Of a DNA stretch of 64,000 nucleotides, positions 38,415 through 45,962 are shown piece by piece. The position numbers and the translations under genes are program-made. Origin of the DNA: Pseudomonas siliginis (lineage in GTDB: Bacteria; Pseudomonadota; Gammaproteobacteria; Pseudomonadales; Pseudomonadaceae); the NCBI RefSeq assembly GCF_019145195.1, contig NZ_JAHSTW010000005.1, positions 124,001-188,000 on the forward strand, read 5' to 3'. A model generated the notes under the pieces. The model was not told the origin of the DNA, ran no database searches, and saw only the letters and a list, made by a program, of their open reading frames with translations. Numbering within the stretch: the stretch's first letter is position 1; every line of letters begins with the position of its first letter.

Positions 38415-39833
38415 ATGAAAGTGCGACTGACCTTCCTCGCCGCCAGCCTGTTGCTGGCGGCCTGCAGCGGCCCGGCGCCGCGCCTCGACAGCGGCGTGCA
38501 GCCACCGAGCGCGTGGCAGTCCGCCGACACCCCCGGCGCGCTGCAGAGCAATCGGCAATGGTGGACGCAATTCGGCAGCCCCGAGCTGGAGCGGCTGGTG
38601 GAACAGGCGCGGCTGGGCAGCTACGACCTCGCCGCCGCCGTGGCGCGAGTCAGACAGGCCGAGGCCAGCGCAACCATCGCCGGCGCCCCGCTGTTGCCCG
38701 AACTCAAGGCCGGGCTGAATGCCAATCGGCAGAAACTGATCCACGGCAAGGGCTACAGCCAATTGGATGTCAGCCCGGAGAATCGCTCGCTGGATTATTA
38801 CGACGCCGAGCTCAGCGCCAGTTACGAAATCGATTTCTGGGGCGGAAATCGAGCAGCGCGTGACAGTGCGGTGTTCGGTGTGCAGGCCAGCGAGTTCGAC
38901 CGCGCTACTGTTGAACTGACCTTGCTCAGCGGCGTCGCCAACAGTTACACCCAGGCTCTGGCCTTGCGTGAGCAGGCGCGCATTGCCGAACTCAATCTGA
39001 AAAATGCGCAGAATGTGCTGCAGCTGGTGCAGACCCGTTTTGACGCCGGCAGCGCCACTGCGCTGGAACTGGCCCAGCAGAAAAGCCTGGTGGCCGAACA
39101 ACAGCGTCGCCTGCCGCTGGTGCAACAACAGGCCCGCGAAGCACTGATCAGCCTCGCCGCCCTGCTCGGCCAACCGGTGCAAGCGTTGCCGTTGCCCGAG
39201 CAATCCTTCGCCCAATTGCACTGGCCGGACATCGCCAGTGGCGTGCCGAGCGACTTGCTCAGTCGCCGCCCGGACATTGCCAGCGCCGAGGCCAGACTGG
39301 CGGCGGCGCAGGCTGATGTCACCGTCGCCCGCGCCGCGATGCTGCCGAAAATCACCCTGACCGCCAGCCTCGGCAGCGGCGCCGATCTGGCCGCCGATTT
39401 GCTGCGCACGACGTTCTACAACCTGTCCTCGGGGCTGACCGCGCCGATCTTCAACAACGGCCGCCTCAGCGCCGAACGCGACAAGGCCAAGGCCCGACAG
39501 GATGAACTGCTGGAGACCTATCGCGGGGCAATCATCAACGGCTTCGCCGACGTCGAAAAAGCCCTCAGCAGCATTCGTGGCCTCGACGAACAACGGCAAT
39601 GGCAAAGCGAAGAACTGAGCCAGGCACAAACCGCCTTCGACATCGCCCAGAGTCGCTACCAGGCCGGCGCCGAAGACCTGCTCACCGTCCTGCAAACCCA
39701 GCGCACGCTTTATGCCGCGCAAGACCTCAACGTGCAGCTGCGCCTGTCGCGATTGCAGGCGAGCATTGCCTTGTACAAAGCGTTGGGGGGCGGCTGGGGG
39801 GGTGATCTGACAGAGATGCGTCGAATGGACTGA
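38415..39833 (+). CDS. opmQ: OpmQ, outer-membrane efflux lipoprotein
   Basis: A 472-residue TolC/OprM-type outer-membrane factor. It has a lipoprotein signal with lipobox LLLAAC (Cys near residue 17). Two outer-membrane-efflux repeats follow (QWWTQFGSPELERLVEQA, ... DLLSRRPDIASAEARLAAAQADVTVARAAMLPKITL), with the conserved YEIDFWGGNRAARDSA segment. The start 38415 is 7 bp after the pvdT stop and gives a proper lipoprotein signal; the earlier open frame lies within pvdT. Last gene of pvdRT-opmQ; a REP array follows 5 bp later. Confidence 0.93.
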   Translation: MKVRLTFLAASLLLAACSGPAPRLDSGVQPPSAWQSADTPGALQSNRQWWTQFGSPELERLVEQARLGSYDLAAAVARVRQAEASATIAGAPLLPELKAGLNANRQKLIHGKGYSQLDVSPENRSLDYYDAELSASYEIDFWGGNRAARDSAVFGVQASEFDRATVELTLLSGVANSYTQALALREQARIAELNLKNAQNVLQLVQTRFDAGSATALELAQQKSLVAEQQRRLPLVQQQAREALISLAALLGQPVQALPLPEQSFAQLHWPDIASGVPSDLLSRRPDIASAEARLAAAQADVTVARAAMLPKITLTASLGSGADLAADLLRTTFYNLSSGLTAPIFNNGRLSAERDKAKARQDELLETYRGAIINGFADVEKALSSIRGLDEQRQWQSEELSQAQTAFDIAQSRYQAGAEDLLTVLQTQRTLYAAQDLNVQLRLSRLQASIALYKALGGGWGGDLTEMRRMD

Positions 39834-39837
39834 CGCC

Positions 39838-40411
39838 TTCGCGAGCAGGCTCGCTCCCACAAATGGAATTCGGTTTGGACCGAAATCTCCGCCACGAACA
39901 AGGCACCATGTGGGAGCGAGCCTGCTCGCGAAGAGGTCCTGTCAGGCACTGATCCACCTGAATGACACAACGCATTCGCGAGCAGGCTCGCTCCCACAAA
40001 TGGAATTCGGTTTGGACCGAAATCTCCGCCACGAACAAGGCCGATGTGGGAGCGAGCCTGCTCGCGAAGAGGTCGTGTCAGGCACTGATGCATCTGAATG
40101 ACACACCGCCTTCGCGAGCAGGCTCGCTCCCACAAATGGAATTCGGTTTGGACCTGAATCTCCGCCACGAACAAGGCCCATGTGGGAGCGAGCCTGCTCG
40201 CGAAGAGGTGCTGTCAGGCACTGATGCATCTGAATGACACTCCGCATTCGCGAGAAGGCTCACTCCCACAAATGGAATTCGGTTTGGACCGAGATCTTCG
40301 GCACGACCAAGGCCCCATATGGGAGCGAGCCTGCTCGGGAAGAGGCCTTGTCAGGCACTGATGCATCTGGATGACACACCGCATTCGCGAGCAGGCTCGC
40401 TCCCGCAAGGG
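39838..40411. repeat. Tandem array of four ~137-bp units, each holding two inverted REPs
   Basis: Units begin at 39838, 39975, 40111 and 40247 (spacing 137, 136, 136), with a final half REP at 40384. Each unit is: REP arm, a near-constant spacer containing AATTCGGTTTGGACC, inverted REP arm, and a second spacer containing GTCAGGCACTGATGCATC. The fourth unit carries several substitutions (for example GAGAAGGCTCACT instead of GAGCAGGCTCGCT). The 615 bp between opmQ and pvdP hold nothing else; open frames across it only translate the repeat. Confidence 0.92.
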
Positions 40412-40448
40412 GATTGCGAACTATTCTGCGTGTGTGTGTTGAACCAAT

Positions 40449-42074
40449 CTAGAGCTGTCGGCCCTTGACCTTCAGGTGCCGCGCATACCAAGGGCGCTGT
40501 GGCACTTTGCGGAACAGCTCGGTCATGTTGTCTTCATCGCCGAAGGTGATACGCAGCGCCAGCTTCATGGTCTCCGGGTCCATCTCCACTGAGCGTCCGA
40601 CTTGCAGCCCGGGCACGGTGCTGCAGCCGTGGGTGTCGGGGCCGAGCCAGGGGTCGGCGACTTCCACCCAGCGTCCCGGTGCAAACCACGGCACGCCGTT
40701 GACTTCCAAACGACTCACTTCGCCCGGGTGAAAACGTTCATGGGCGCGGAACCAGTCTTCCAGGCGATCATCAATCCAGCCATGGAAACGCCAGAAAACC
40801 GGATTCACATGGGAGGAAAACGGATCACCGAGAAAGTCGTTTTCCGGCGCATACCAGCGCGCAGCGAAGTCCGCCTGATCGCGCGCCATCGGCACTGGAA
40901 TGTCATTGGATGGGTCACGCGCCACCGAAGCCCAGCGCATGTGCAGCCAGTCGTGCAGGCCCAGTTCGACTTCCGAGCCGAACTGGCCAAGGGTCAATTT
41001 CGACAAATAACGCGGATCACGATACTGCGATTCCCAAACCAGAAAATTGCTATGAAAAGTCTCCGCCGCTTTGATGTCGCTGACCCACTTGGTGTACTCG
41101 TCATCGCCCTCGGCCAGCCAGGTCGGCGGCAGCGAATTGCCGTCATGATTGTCGAAGTAACGGGCGAAACCCTGGCGGTCCCGCTCCAGCTCAGGCTGCG
41201 GCTGCGGGAACGCCGGCCAGGAAGGCAAATCCTGCATCGAGCGGGCGATGCCTAGCATGTGCCGATGCATAAAGAAAAAATCCACGCCCGAGCCATTGCG
41301 ATCCTTGCTTGGCCCACGGGCGTCGCGCTCCTTGTCACGCGGCCCGGGCTGCCAGCCGATGCCGCGCAGCGCTTCGCGTTTTTTCTCCGGGAGCTTGTGC
41401 CACTTGTCGCGGGTGGCGTGCCAGAGCTGGTGGAACAACCGATGCTCGGGCGCCACCAGCCAGGCCAACAGTTGCGGATTAAGCCCGGTGCGTTCACGGG
41501 CCTCGGGAAAACGCCGCTTGATAGCGATGAACTGATTGTCCAGCTCGGGCAAGGCCAACGGCCGGTCCAGGCGCAGCACTTGCCCGGTGAACGTGGCGCT
41601 GCCGGCATTGCCGAACGCCGCCCAGACTTCATCCAGTTTGACTTTGAATTCATACACCGGTGGCGCCAGCGGCGCATCGGTGCGCAGCAGGCGCCAATAC
41701 ATCTCGGCGCCGTTGCCCGGCGCCAGATCGCCAACCACTTGATAACGCACAGGCCCTTCGGCACGCAGATTCGCTCCGGTGTCGAGATAACCGCGCAGGC
41801 CGCGCCCACGATGAGCGATGTCGAGAAACAGCTCCAGGCCTTGCGCCGGCAAACCATCAAGCCCCGCCGCCGCACCGGTAAAGCGAATGTCCCAGACCCC
41901 ACGCAAATTGTCCGCCAGCTGTTGCCCGGCGGTGTCCGCCAGATCGACCGTGGCCTCGCCCGGGGTGATCGGAAACTCCTCGCGGGTCAATTCACGATGT
42001 GCATAAAAAGCGGCAGGCAGCGCGGCGCCCGTGAGTGCCATGCCCGCCATGAACCAGCGTCGAGAGATCGTCAT
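40449..42074 (-). CDS. pvdP: PvdP, periplasmic tyrosinase of pyoverdine maturation
   Basis: A 541-residue enzyme oxidising dihydropyoverdine/ferribactin to form the fluorescent chromophore in the periplasm. A twin-arginine signal opens the protein (MTISRRWFMAGMALTGAALP). The C-terminal half has tyrosinase-like copper-site His clusters (FFFMHRHMLG, LGLHDWLHMRW, FSSHVNPVFWRFHGWID). Length matches PAO1 PvdP. Start 42074 puts the RR motif at its usual place; ATG at 42095 is possible; 42113 is excluded because transcription from the IS box would begin about there. Single gene divergent from pvdMNO. Confidence 0.92.
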   Translation of the reverse strand: MTISRRWFMAGMALTGAALPAAFYAHRELTREEFPITPGEATVDLADTAGQQLADNLRGVWDIRFTGAAAGLDGLPAQGLELFLDIAHRGRGLRGYLDTGANLRAEGPVRYQVVGDLAPGNGAEMYWRLLRTDAPLAPPVYEFKVKLDEVWAAFGNAGSATFTGQVLRLDRPLALPELDNQFIAIKRRFPEARERTGLNPQLLAWLVAPEHRLFHQLWHATRDKWHKLPEKKREALRGIGWQPGPRDKERDARGPSKDRNGSGVDFFFMHRHMLGIARSMQDLPSWPAFPQPQPELERDRQGFARYFDNHDGNSLPPTWLAEGDDEYTKWVSDIKAAETFHSNFLVWESQYRDPRYLSKLTLGQFGSEVELGLHDWLHMRWASVARDPSNDIPVPMARDQADFAARWYAPENDFLGDPFSSHVNPVFWRFHGWIDDRLEDWFRAHERFHPGEVSRLEVNGVPWFAPGRWVEVADPWLGPDTHGCSTVPGLQVGRSVEMDPETMKLALRITFGDEDNMTELFRKVPQRPWYARHLKVKGRQL

Positions 42075-42119
42075 TGCCCTACCTGTGTCAGCCATGAAGC
42101 AGGCTTTATCCAAGCTAGA

Positions 42120-42143
42120 ACGTTTGCTCGGCGCGGAAATTTA
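42120..42143 (-). promoter_or_regulatory. PvdS iron-starvation box of pvdP
   Basis: Minus strand: TAAAT (42139-42143), 16 bases, CGT (42120-42122). Perfect consensus, 46 bp before the pvdP start. Confidence 0.86.
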
Positions 42144-42195
42144 CGCCGCCGGCAATCACCACCCGCGCCGCTGCCGGGCATTTGTAACGCACACC

Positions 42196-42219
42196 TAAAT
42201 TAGCCGTGCAGCCACTCGT
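42196..42219 (+). promoter_or_regulatory. PvdS iron-starvation box of pvdMNO
   Basis: TAAAT (42196-42200), 16 bases, CGT (42217-42219). Perfect consensus; back to back with the pvdP box, 52 bp between them. Confidence 0.86.
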
Positions 42220-42275
42220 TCTTCCCAGATAGCAAAGGCCCCTGCGCCTGTACCTCGACGGCGAACCTGAATGAG

Positions 42276-43646
42276 ATGGCAATGACAAAACCGCGTTGGA
42301 AAAAGGCTCTATTCATCGGCCTGCCGCTGGCCCTGGCGATCAGTGCCGGCGCAGGATTTCTGGCCTGGGATTACTGGAACAACCCCGGCTATCCGGTGAA
42401 GGTGATGAAACAGGCGAGCGAGTTGCAGGATCGCCTGCTGTCGTTCGACAGCCACATCACCGTGCCGCTGAGTTTCGGCAGCCACGACCACGAAGCCGAC
42501 AAGGATGGCTCGGGCCAGTTCGACCTGGTCAAGGCCAATCGTGGGCGCTTGTCCGGCGCAGCATTGACGGTGTTTGGCTGGCCGGAAATGTGGAACGGCC
42601 CGAATGCCCCGCACCGTCCGACCGAGGGTTTTGTCGAAGAAGCGCGCAATCAGCAGGAGGTGCGTTACAAGATCATTTCCGGGATTGTCCGCGACTTCCC
42701 CAATCAGGCCGGCATCGCCTACACGCCGGATGATTTCCGCCGCCTGCACGGCGAAGGCAAGTTTGCGATTTTCATCAGCATGCTCAACGCCTACCCGCTG
42801 GGCAATGACCTGAGCAAACTCGACCTGTGGGCCGGGCGCGGCATGCGCATGTTCGGTTTCAGTTACATCGGCAACAACAGCTGGGCCGACTCGTCGCGGC
42901 CGCTACCGTTTTTCAATGATTCGCCCGACGCCCTCGATGGCCTGTCGGACATCGGTAAACAAGCGGTGCAGCGCTTGAACGATCTGGGCGTGATCATCGA
43001 CGTTTCGCAGATGTCGACCAAGGCCCTCGAGCAAGTCGCCGAACTGAGCCGCACACCGCTGGTGGCCTCGCACTCGGCGCCACGGGCGGCGGTAGATATC
43101 CCGCGCAACCTCAGCGACAAAGAGCTGCAACTGATCAAGAACAGTGGCGGCGTGTTGCAGGTCGTCGCCTTCTCGCAGTACCTGAAACCGCTGACCCAGG
43201 GCACGCAGGACAAACTCAATGCGTTGCGTGCGCGCTTCGATCTGCCGCCACTGCCCAACCTGGCGATGGCGCTGATGCCTGGCGATCCGATCATCACCGC
43301 CTGGTCGGAACAGAAGCTCGGCCAGTACGCCAGCGGCCTCTACGCGATCCTCGAAGAGGAACCGAAAGCCACCCTCAAGGACTTCGGCGACGCCATCGAT
43401 TACACGGTGCGCAAGATCGGTATCGACCACGTCGGCATTGCTTCGGATTTCAACGATGGTGGCGGCATCAAGGGCTGGGAAAACGTCGGCGAGATCCGCA
43501 ACGTCACCGCCGAACTGCTACAGCGCGGCTACTCCGAAGCGGACATTGCCAAGCTCTGGGGCGGCAACTTCATGCGCGTTTGGGATCAGGTGCAAAAAGC
43601 CGCGAAACCGGCGCTGGCGTCACGCCAGGAGGTGGCCCGGCCATGA
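42276..43646 (+). CDS. pvdM: PvdM, membrane-dipeptidase-like maturation protein
   Basis: A 456-residue protein of the renal dipeptidase family. An N-terminal hydrophobic helix (ALFIGLPLALAISAGAGFLAW) anchors or exports it to the periplasm. Family strings: LSFDSHITVPLSF at the metal-binding start, VIIDVSQMSTKALEQV, LVASHSAPRAAVDIPRNLSD, and the C-terminal IGIDHVGIASDFNDGGG. PvdM is needed for oxidation of dihydropyoverdine by PvdP (literature on the family). Start 42276 or 42282 (MTKPRW). First gene of pvdMNO; its stop overlaps the pvdN start (ATGA). Confidence 0.92.
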   Translation: MAMTKPRWKKALFIGLPLALAISAGAGFLAWDYWNNPGYPVKVMKQASELQDRLLSFDSHITVPLSFGSHDHEADKDGSGQFDLVKANRGRLSGAALTVFGWPEMWNGPNAPHRPTEGFVEEARNQQEVRYKIISGIVRDFPNQAGIAYTPDDFRRLHGEGKFAIFISMLNAYPLGNDLSKLDLWAGRGMRMFGFSYIGNNSWADSSRPLPFFNDSPDALDGLSDIGKQAVQRLNDLGVIIDVSQMSTKALEQVAELSRTPLVASHSAPRAAVDIPRNLSDKELQLIKNSGGVLQVVAFSQYLKPLTQGTQDKLNALRARFDLPPLPNLAMALMPGDPIITAWSEQKLGQYASGLYAILEEEPKATLKDFGDAIDYTVRKIGIDHVGIASDFNDGGGIKGWENVGEIRNVTAELLQRGYSEADIAKLWGGNFMRVWDQVQKAAKPALASRQEVARP

Positions 43647-44929
43647 CCGATCGTCGCACTTTTCTCAAGCAGGCCGGCCTGCTCGCCGCCGCCCTGCCCC
43701 TGGGCGCCAGCCTGAGTGCTCCGGCGGCCATCGCTGCCGTGCCGACCGCGTCGCGAGACAAATGGGCGCAGTTGCGTCAAATGTTCGATCAGGATCCCCA
43801 AGCGATTCACTTCGCCAATTTCCTCGTCACCTCGCATCCCAAACCGGTGCGCGAAGCGATCGAACGCCATCGCGCGGCGCTGGATCTGAATCCGGGTCTG
43901 GCGATGGATTGGGATCTGGGCGTCACCGAGAAGCGCGAAGAAAACGTGCGCCATTGGGCCGGCCAATACCTGCAAGCCAAACCGGCGCAGATCGCCCTGA
44001 CCGGCAGCACCACCGAAGGCCTGGCGATGATCTACGGCAGCGTGCAGGTGCGCGCGGATCAGGAAATTCTCACCACGGTTCACGAGCACTACTCGACGCG
44101 CAACATTCTCGATTTCCGCAGCCGTCGTGACGGTACGCGCGTGCGCAAACTCAAGCTGTTCGAAACCCCGCAGAGCATTTCTCTGGATCAGGTACTCGAC
44201 ACGATCAATCGCAATATCCGCCCCGAGACCCGCGTGCTGGGCATGACCTGGGTGCATTCCGGCAGCGGTGTGAAGCTGCCGATCAGCGACATCTCGCGGC
44301 TGGTCGACGAGCACAACCGTCAGCGCGACGACCAGGACCGGCTGATCTACGTGGTCGATGGCGTGCACGGTTTCGGCGTCGACGACTTGAGTTTCCCGCA
44401 GATGAACTGCGACTTTTTCATCGCCGGCACGCACAAGTGGATGTTCGGCCCGCGCGGCACCGGCATCGTCTGCAGCCGCACCGAAGAACTGAAATACGTC
44501 AGCCCCAGCGTGCCGACCTTCTCCGAGGCCACGGCTTTCTCGACCATCATGACCCCGGGCGGCTACCACGCCTTCGAGCATCGCTGGGCGCTGGACGAAG
44601 CCTTCAAGTTGCACCTGCAACTGGGCAAGGCCGAGGTGCAGACGCGCATTCATCAGCTCAACAGTTACCTCAAGCAACGCTTGCAGGAGCACCGCAACAT
44701 CGAGTTGGTGACCCCGCTCGCCTCGCAGTTCTCCGCCGGTTTCACCTTCTTCCGGATCAAGGGCCAGGACAGCGATGAAGTAGCTGCCTGGCTGATGCAG
44801 AACCGGGTGATCTGCGACGCGGTCAGCCGCGACGTCGGGCCGGTGATTCGCACCGCGCCGGGCTTGCTCAACAACGAAGCCGAAGTGGATCGCTTCATGG
44901 ACATCCTCGGCAAAAAGCTGCGTGCCTGA
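43643..44929 (+). CDS. pvdN: PvdN, periplasmic PLP-dependent enzyme
   Basis: A 428-residue fold-type I PLP enzyme with a twin-arginine signal (MTDRRTFLKQAGLLAAALPL). It converts the N-terminal glutamate side chain of pyoverdine to succinamide/succinate forms in the periplasm (known from P. aeruginosa and P. fluorescens PvdN). The cofactor site is visible: GSTTEGLAMI, VVDGVHGFGVDDL and the Lys in FFIAGTHKWMFGPRGTG. The start at 43643 overlaps the pvdM stop; the longer open frame upstream lies inside pvdM. Confidence 0.93.
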   Translation: MTDRRTFLKQAGLLAAALPLGASLSAPAAIAAVPTASRDKWAQLRQMFDQDPQAIHFANFLVTSHPKPVREAIERHRAALDLNPGLAMDWDLGVTEKREENVRHWAGQYLQAKPAQIALTGSTTEGLAMIYGSVQVRADQEILTTVHEHYSTRNILDFRSRRDGTRVRKLKLFETPQSISLDQVLDTINRNIRPETRVLGMTWVHSGSGVKLPISDISRLVDEHNRQRDDQDRLIYVVDGVHGFGVDDLSFPQMNCDFFIAGTHKWMFGPRGTGIVCSRTEELKYVSPSVPTFSEATAFSTIMTPGGYHAFEHRWALDEAFKLHLQLGKAEVQTRIHQLNSYLKQRLQEHRNIELVTPLASQFSAGFTFFRIKGQDSDEVAAWLMQNRVICDAVSRDVGPVIRTAPGLLNNEAEVDRFMDILGKKLRA

Positions 44930-44965
44930 CCCTCGACTGCCGTTTTCCTTTCAAAGAGACGACCC

Positions 44966-45853
44966 ATGAAAAAGCCTCACGCGTCACTCCTCTCCAAAGC
45001 CCTGCCCGCACTGGCGCTAAGCGCCCTCTGCGCTGCGCTGTTGCCCGGCAGCGCGCAGGCGTCGACCGCGCCCGCTGCGGGCAAAGTGTTCAAGGACTGC
45101 AAGGACTGCCCGGAAATGGTCGTGCTGCCAACCGGCAGCTACACCATGGGCACGCCGGACGATGAAGTCGGCCGCCAACCCGACGAAGGCCCGCTGCACA
45201 CCGTGACGTTCAGCAAACCGTTCGCTATCAGCCGCTCGCAGGTGCTGGTGGGCGAATGGGACGCCTACGTGCGCGAGACCGGCAACAAACCTTACGACTT
45301 CGATGACCGCCCGGGCCGTCGTTGCACCGCCGGCAAACCGGAATTCAAACAGACGCCACGCGACCCGGCCGTGTGCATGAACGTCGCCGAAGCCCAGGGC
45401 TACATCGAATGGCTGTCGAAAAAGACCGGCCACGCCTATCGCCTGCAAAGCGAATCGATCCGCGAATACGCCGCCCGTGGCGGCAGCACCGGGCCTTTCC
45501 CCTTCCCGTTCGATGAGGGCAAGGATTACCAGATCTCCAAACACGCCAACACTTACGGCGCGGCCGACGGCTACAACTTCACCTCGCCGGCCGGCACCTT
45601 CCCGGCCAATGCGTTTGGCGTGTTCGACGCCCACGGCAACGTCTACGAATGGACCGCCGATTGCTATCACCCGGACTACTCCGGCGTGCCCGCCGACGGT
45701 CGCCCATGGACCCAGGAAAACTGCGAACGCCAGGTCATGCGCGGCAACGACTGGGGCGAAGCGCCGATCTTCTCGCGCTCGGGCAACCGCAACAGCAGCT
45801 GGCCGACCAGCAAGGGCGACTGGCTGGGCTTTCGCGTAGTACGCGACCTCTGA
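44966..45853 (+). CDS. pvdO: PvdO, FGE-like maturation enzyme
   Basis: A 295-residue secreted protein of the formylglycine-generating-enzyme/sulfatase-modifying fold. Signal peptide about residues 1-33 (ALPALALSALCAALLPGSAQA). Fold markers: MVVLPTGSYTMGTPDDEVGRQPDEGP, ISRSQVLVGEWDAYV, GNVYEWTADCYHPDYSG and the C-terminal GDWLGFRVVRD. In pyoverdine maturation PvdO completes chromophore oxidation after PvdP. Last gene of pvdMNO, 36 bp after pvdN, with a terminator hairpin directly downstream. Confidence 0.93.
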   Translation: MKKPHASLLSKALPALALSALCAALLPGSAQASTAPAAGKVFKDCKDCPEMVVLPTGSYTMGTPDDEVGRQPDEGPLHTVTFSKPFAISRSQVLVGEWDAYVRETGNKPYDFDDRPGRRCTAGKPEFKQTPRDPAVCMNVAEAQGYIEWLSKKTGHAYRLQSESIREYAARGGSTGPFPFPFDEGKDYQISKHANTYGAADGYNFTSPAGTFPANAFGVFDAHGNVYEWTADCYHPDYSGVPADGRPWTQENCERQVMRGNDWGEAPIFSRSGNRNSSWPTSKGDWLGFRVVRDL

Positions 45854-45863
45854 TCCCGCCCTC

Positions 45864-45893
45864 GACGAGCGCAGCCACGCCTGCGCTCGTTTA
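45864..45893 (+). terminator. Hairpin after pvdO
   Basis: CGAGCGCAG (45866-45874) pairs with CTGCGCTCG (45881-45889) around CCACGC, followed by TTTAAA. A short T tract; its base touches the pvdE promoter box. Confidence 0.65.
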
Positions 45894-45915
45894 AAGAAAC
45901 TCCGCGACCATTCGT
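45892..45915 (+). promoter_or_regulatory. Variant iron-starvation box of pvdE
   Basis: TAAAG (45892-45896), exactly 16 bases, CGT (45913-45915): one mismatch to TAAAT-N16-CGT. It lies 48 bp before pvdE, at the right distance for a promoter. Confidence 0.6.
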
Positions 45916-45962
45916 TTTCCTTAAGTACCGGCACTCCCTCCGCATCGAAGCAGGAATCCTCC

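Noticed and set aside
36152..38551. Minus-strand open frame of 799 codons opposite pvdT
   Set aside because: Its composition is His/Asp/Gly-rich antisense translation of a clear ABC transporter gene; no domain is recognisable.
39710..40408. Several 60-150-codon frames between opmQ and pvdP
   Set aside because: They only translate REP repeats (recurring REQARSH and GASLLAK strings).
39838..40411. Repeat array looked at as a possible CRISPR
   Set aside because: Unit is 137 bp with conserved spacers and palindromic REP arms; no short unique spacers and no cas genes.
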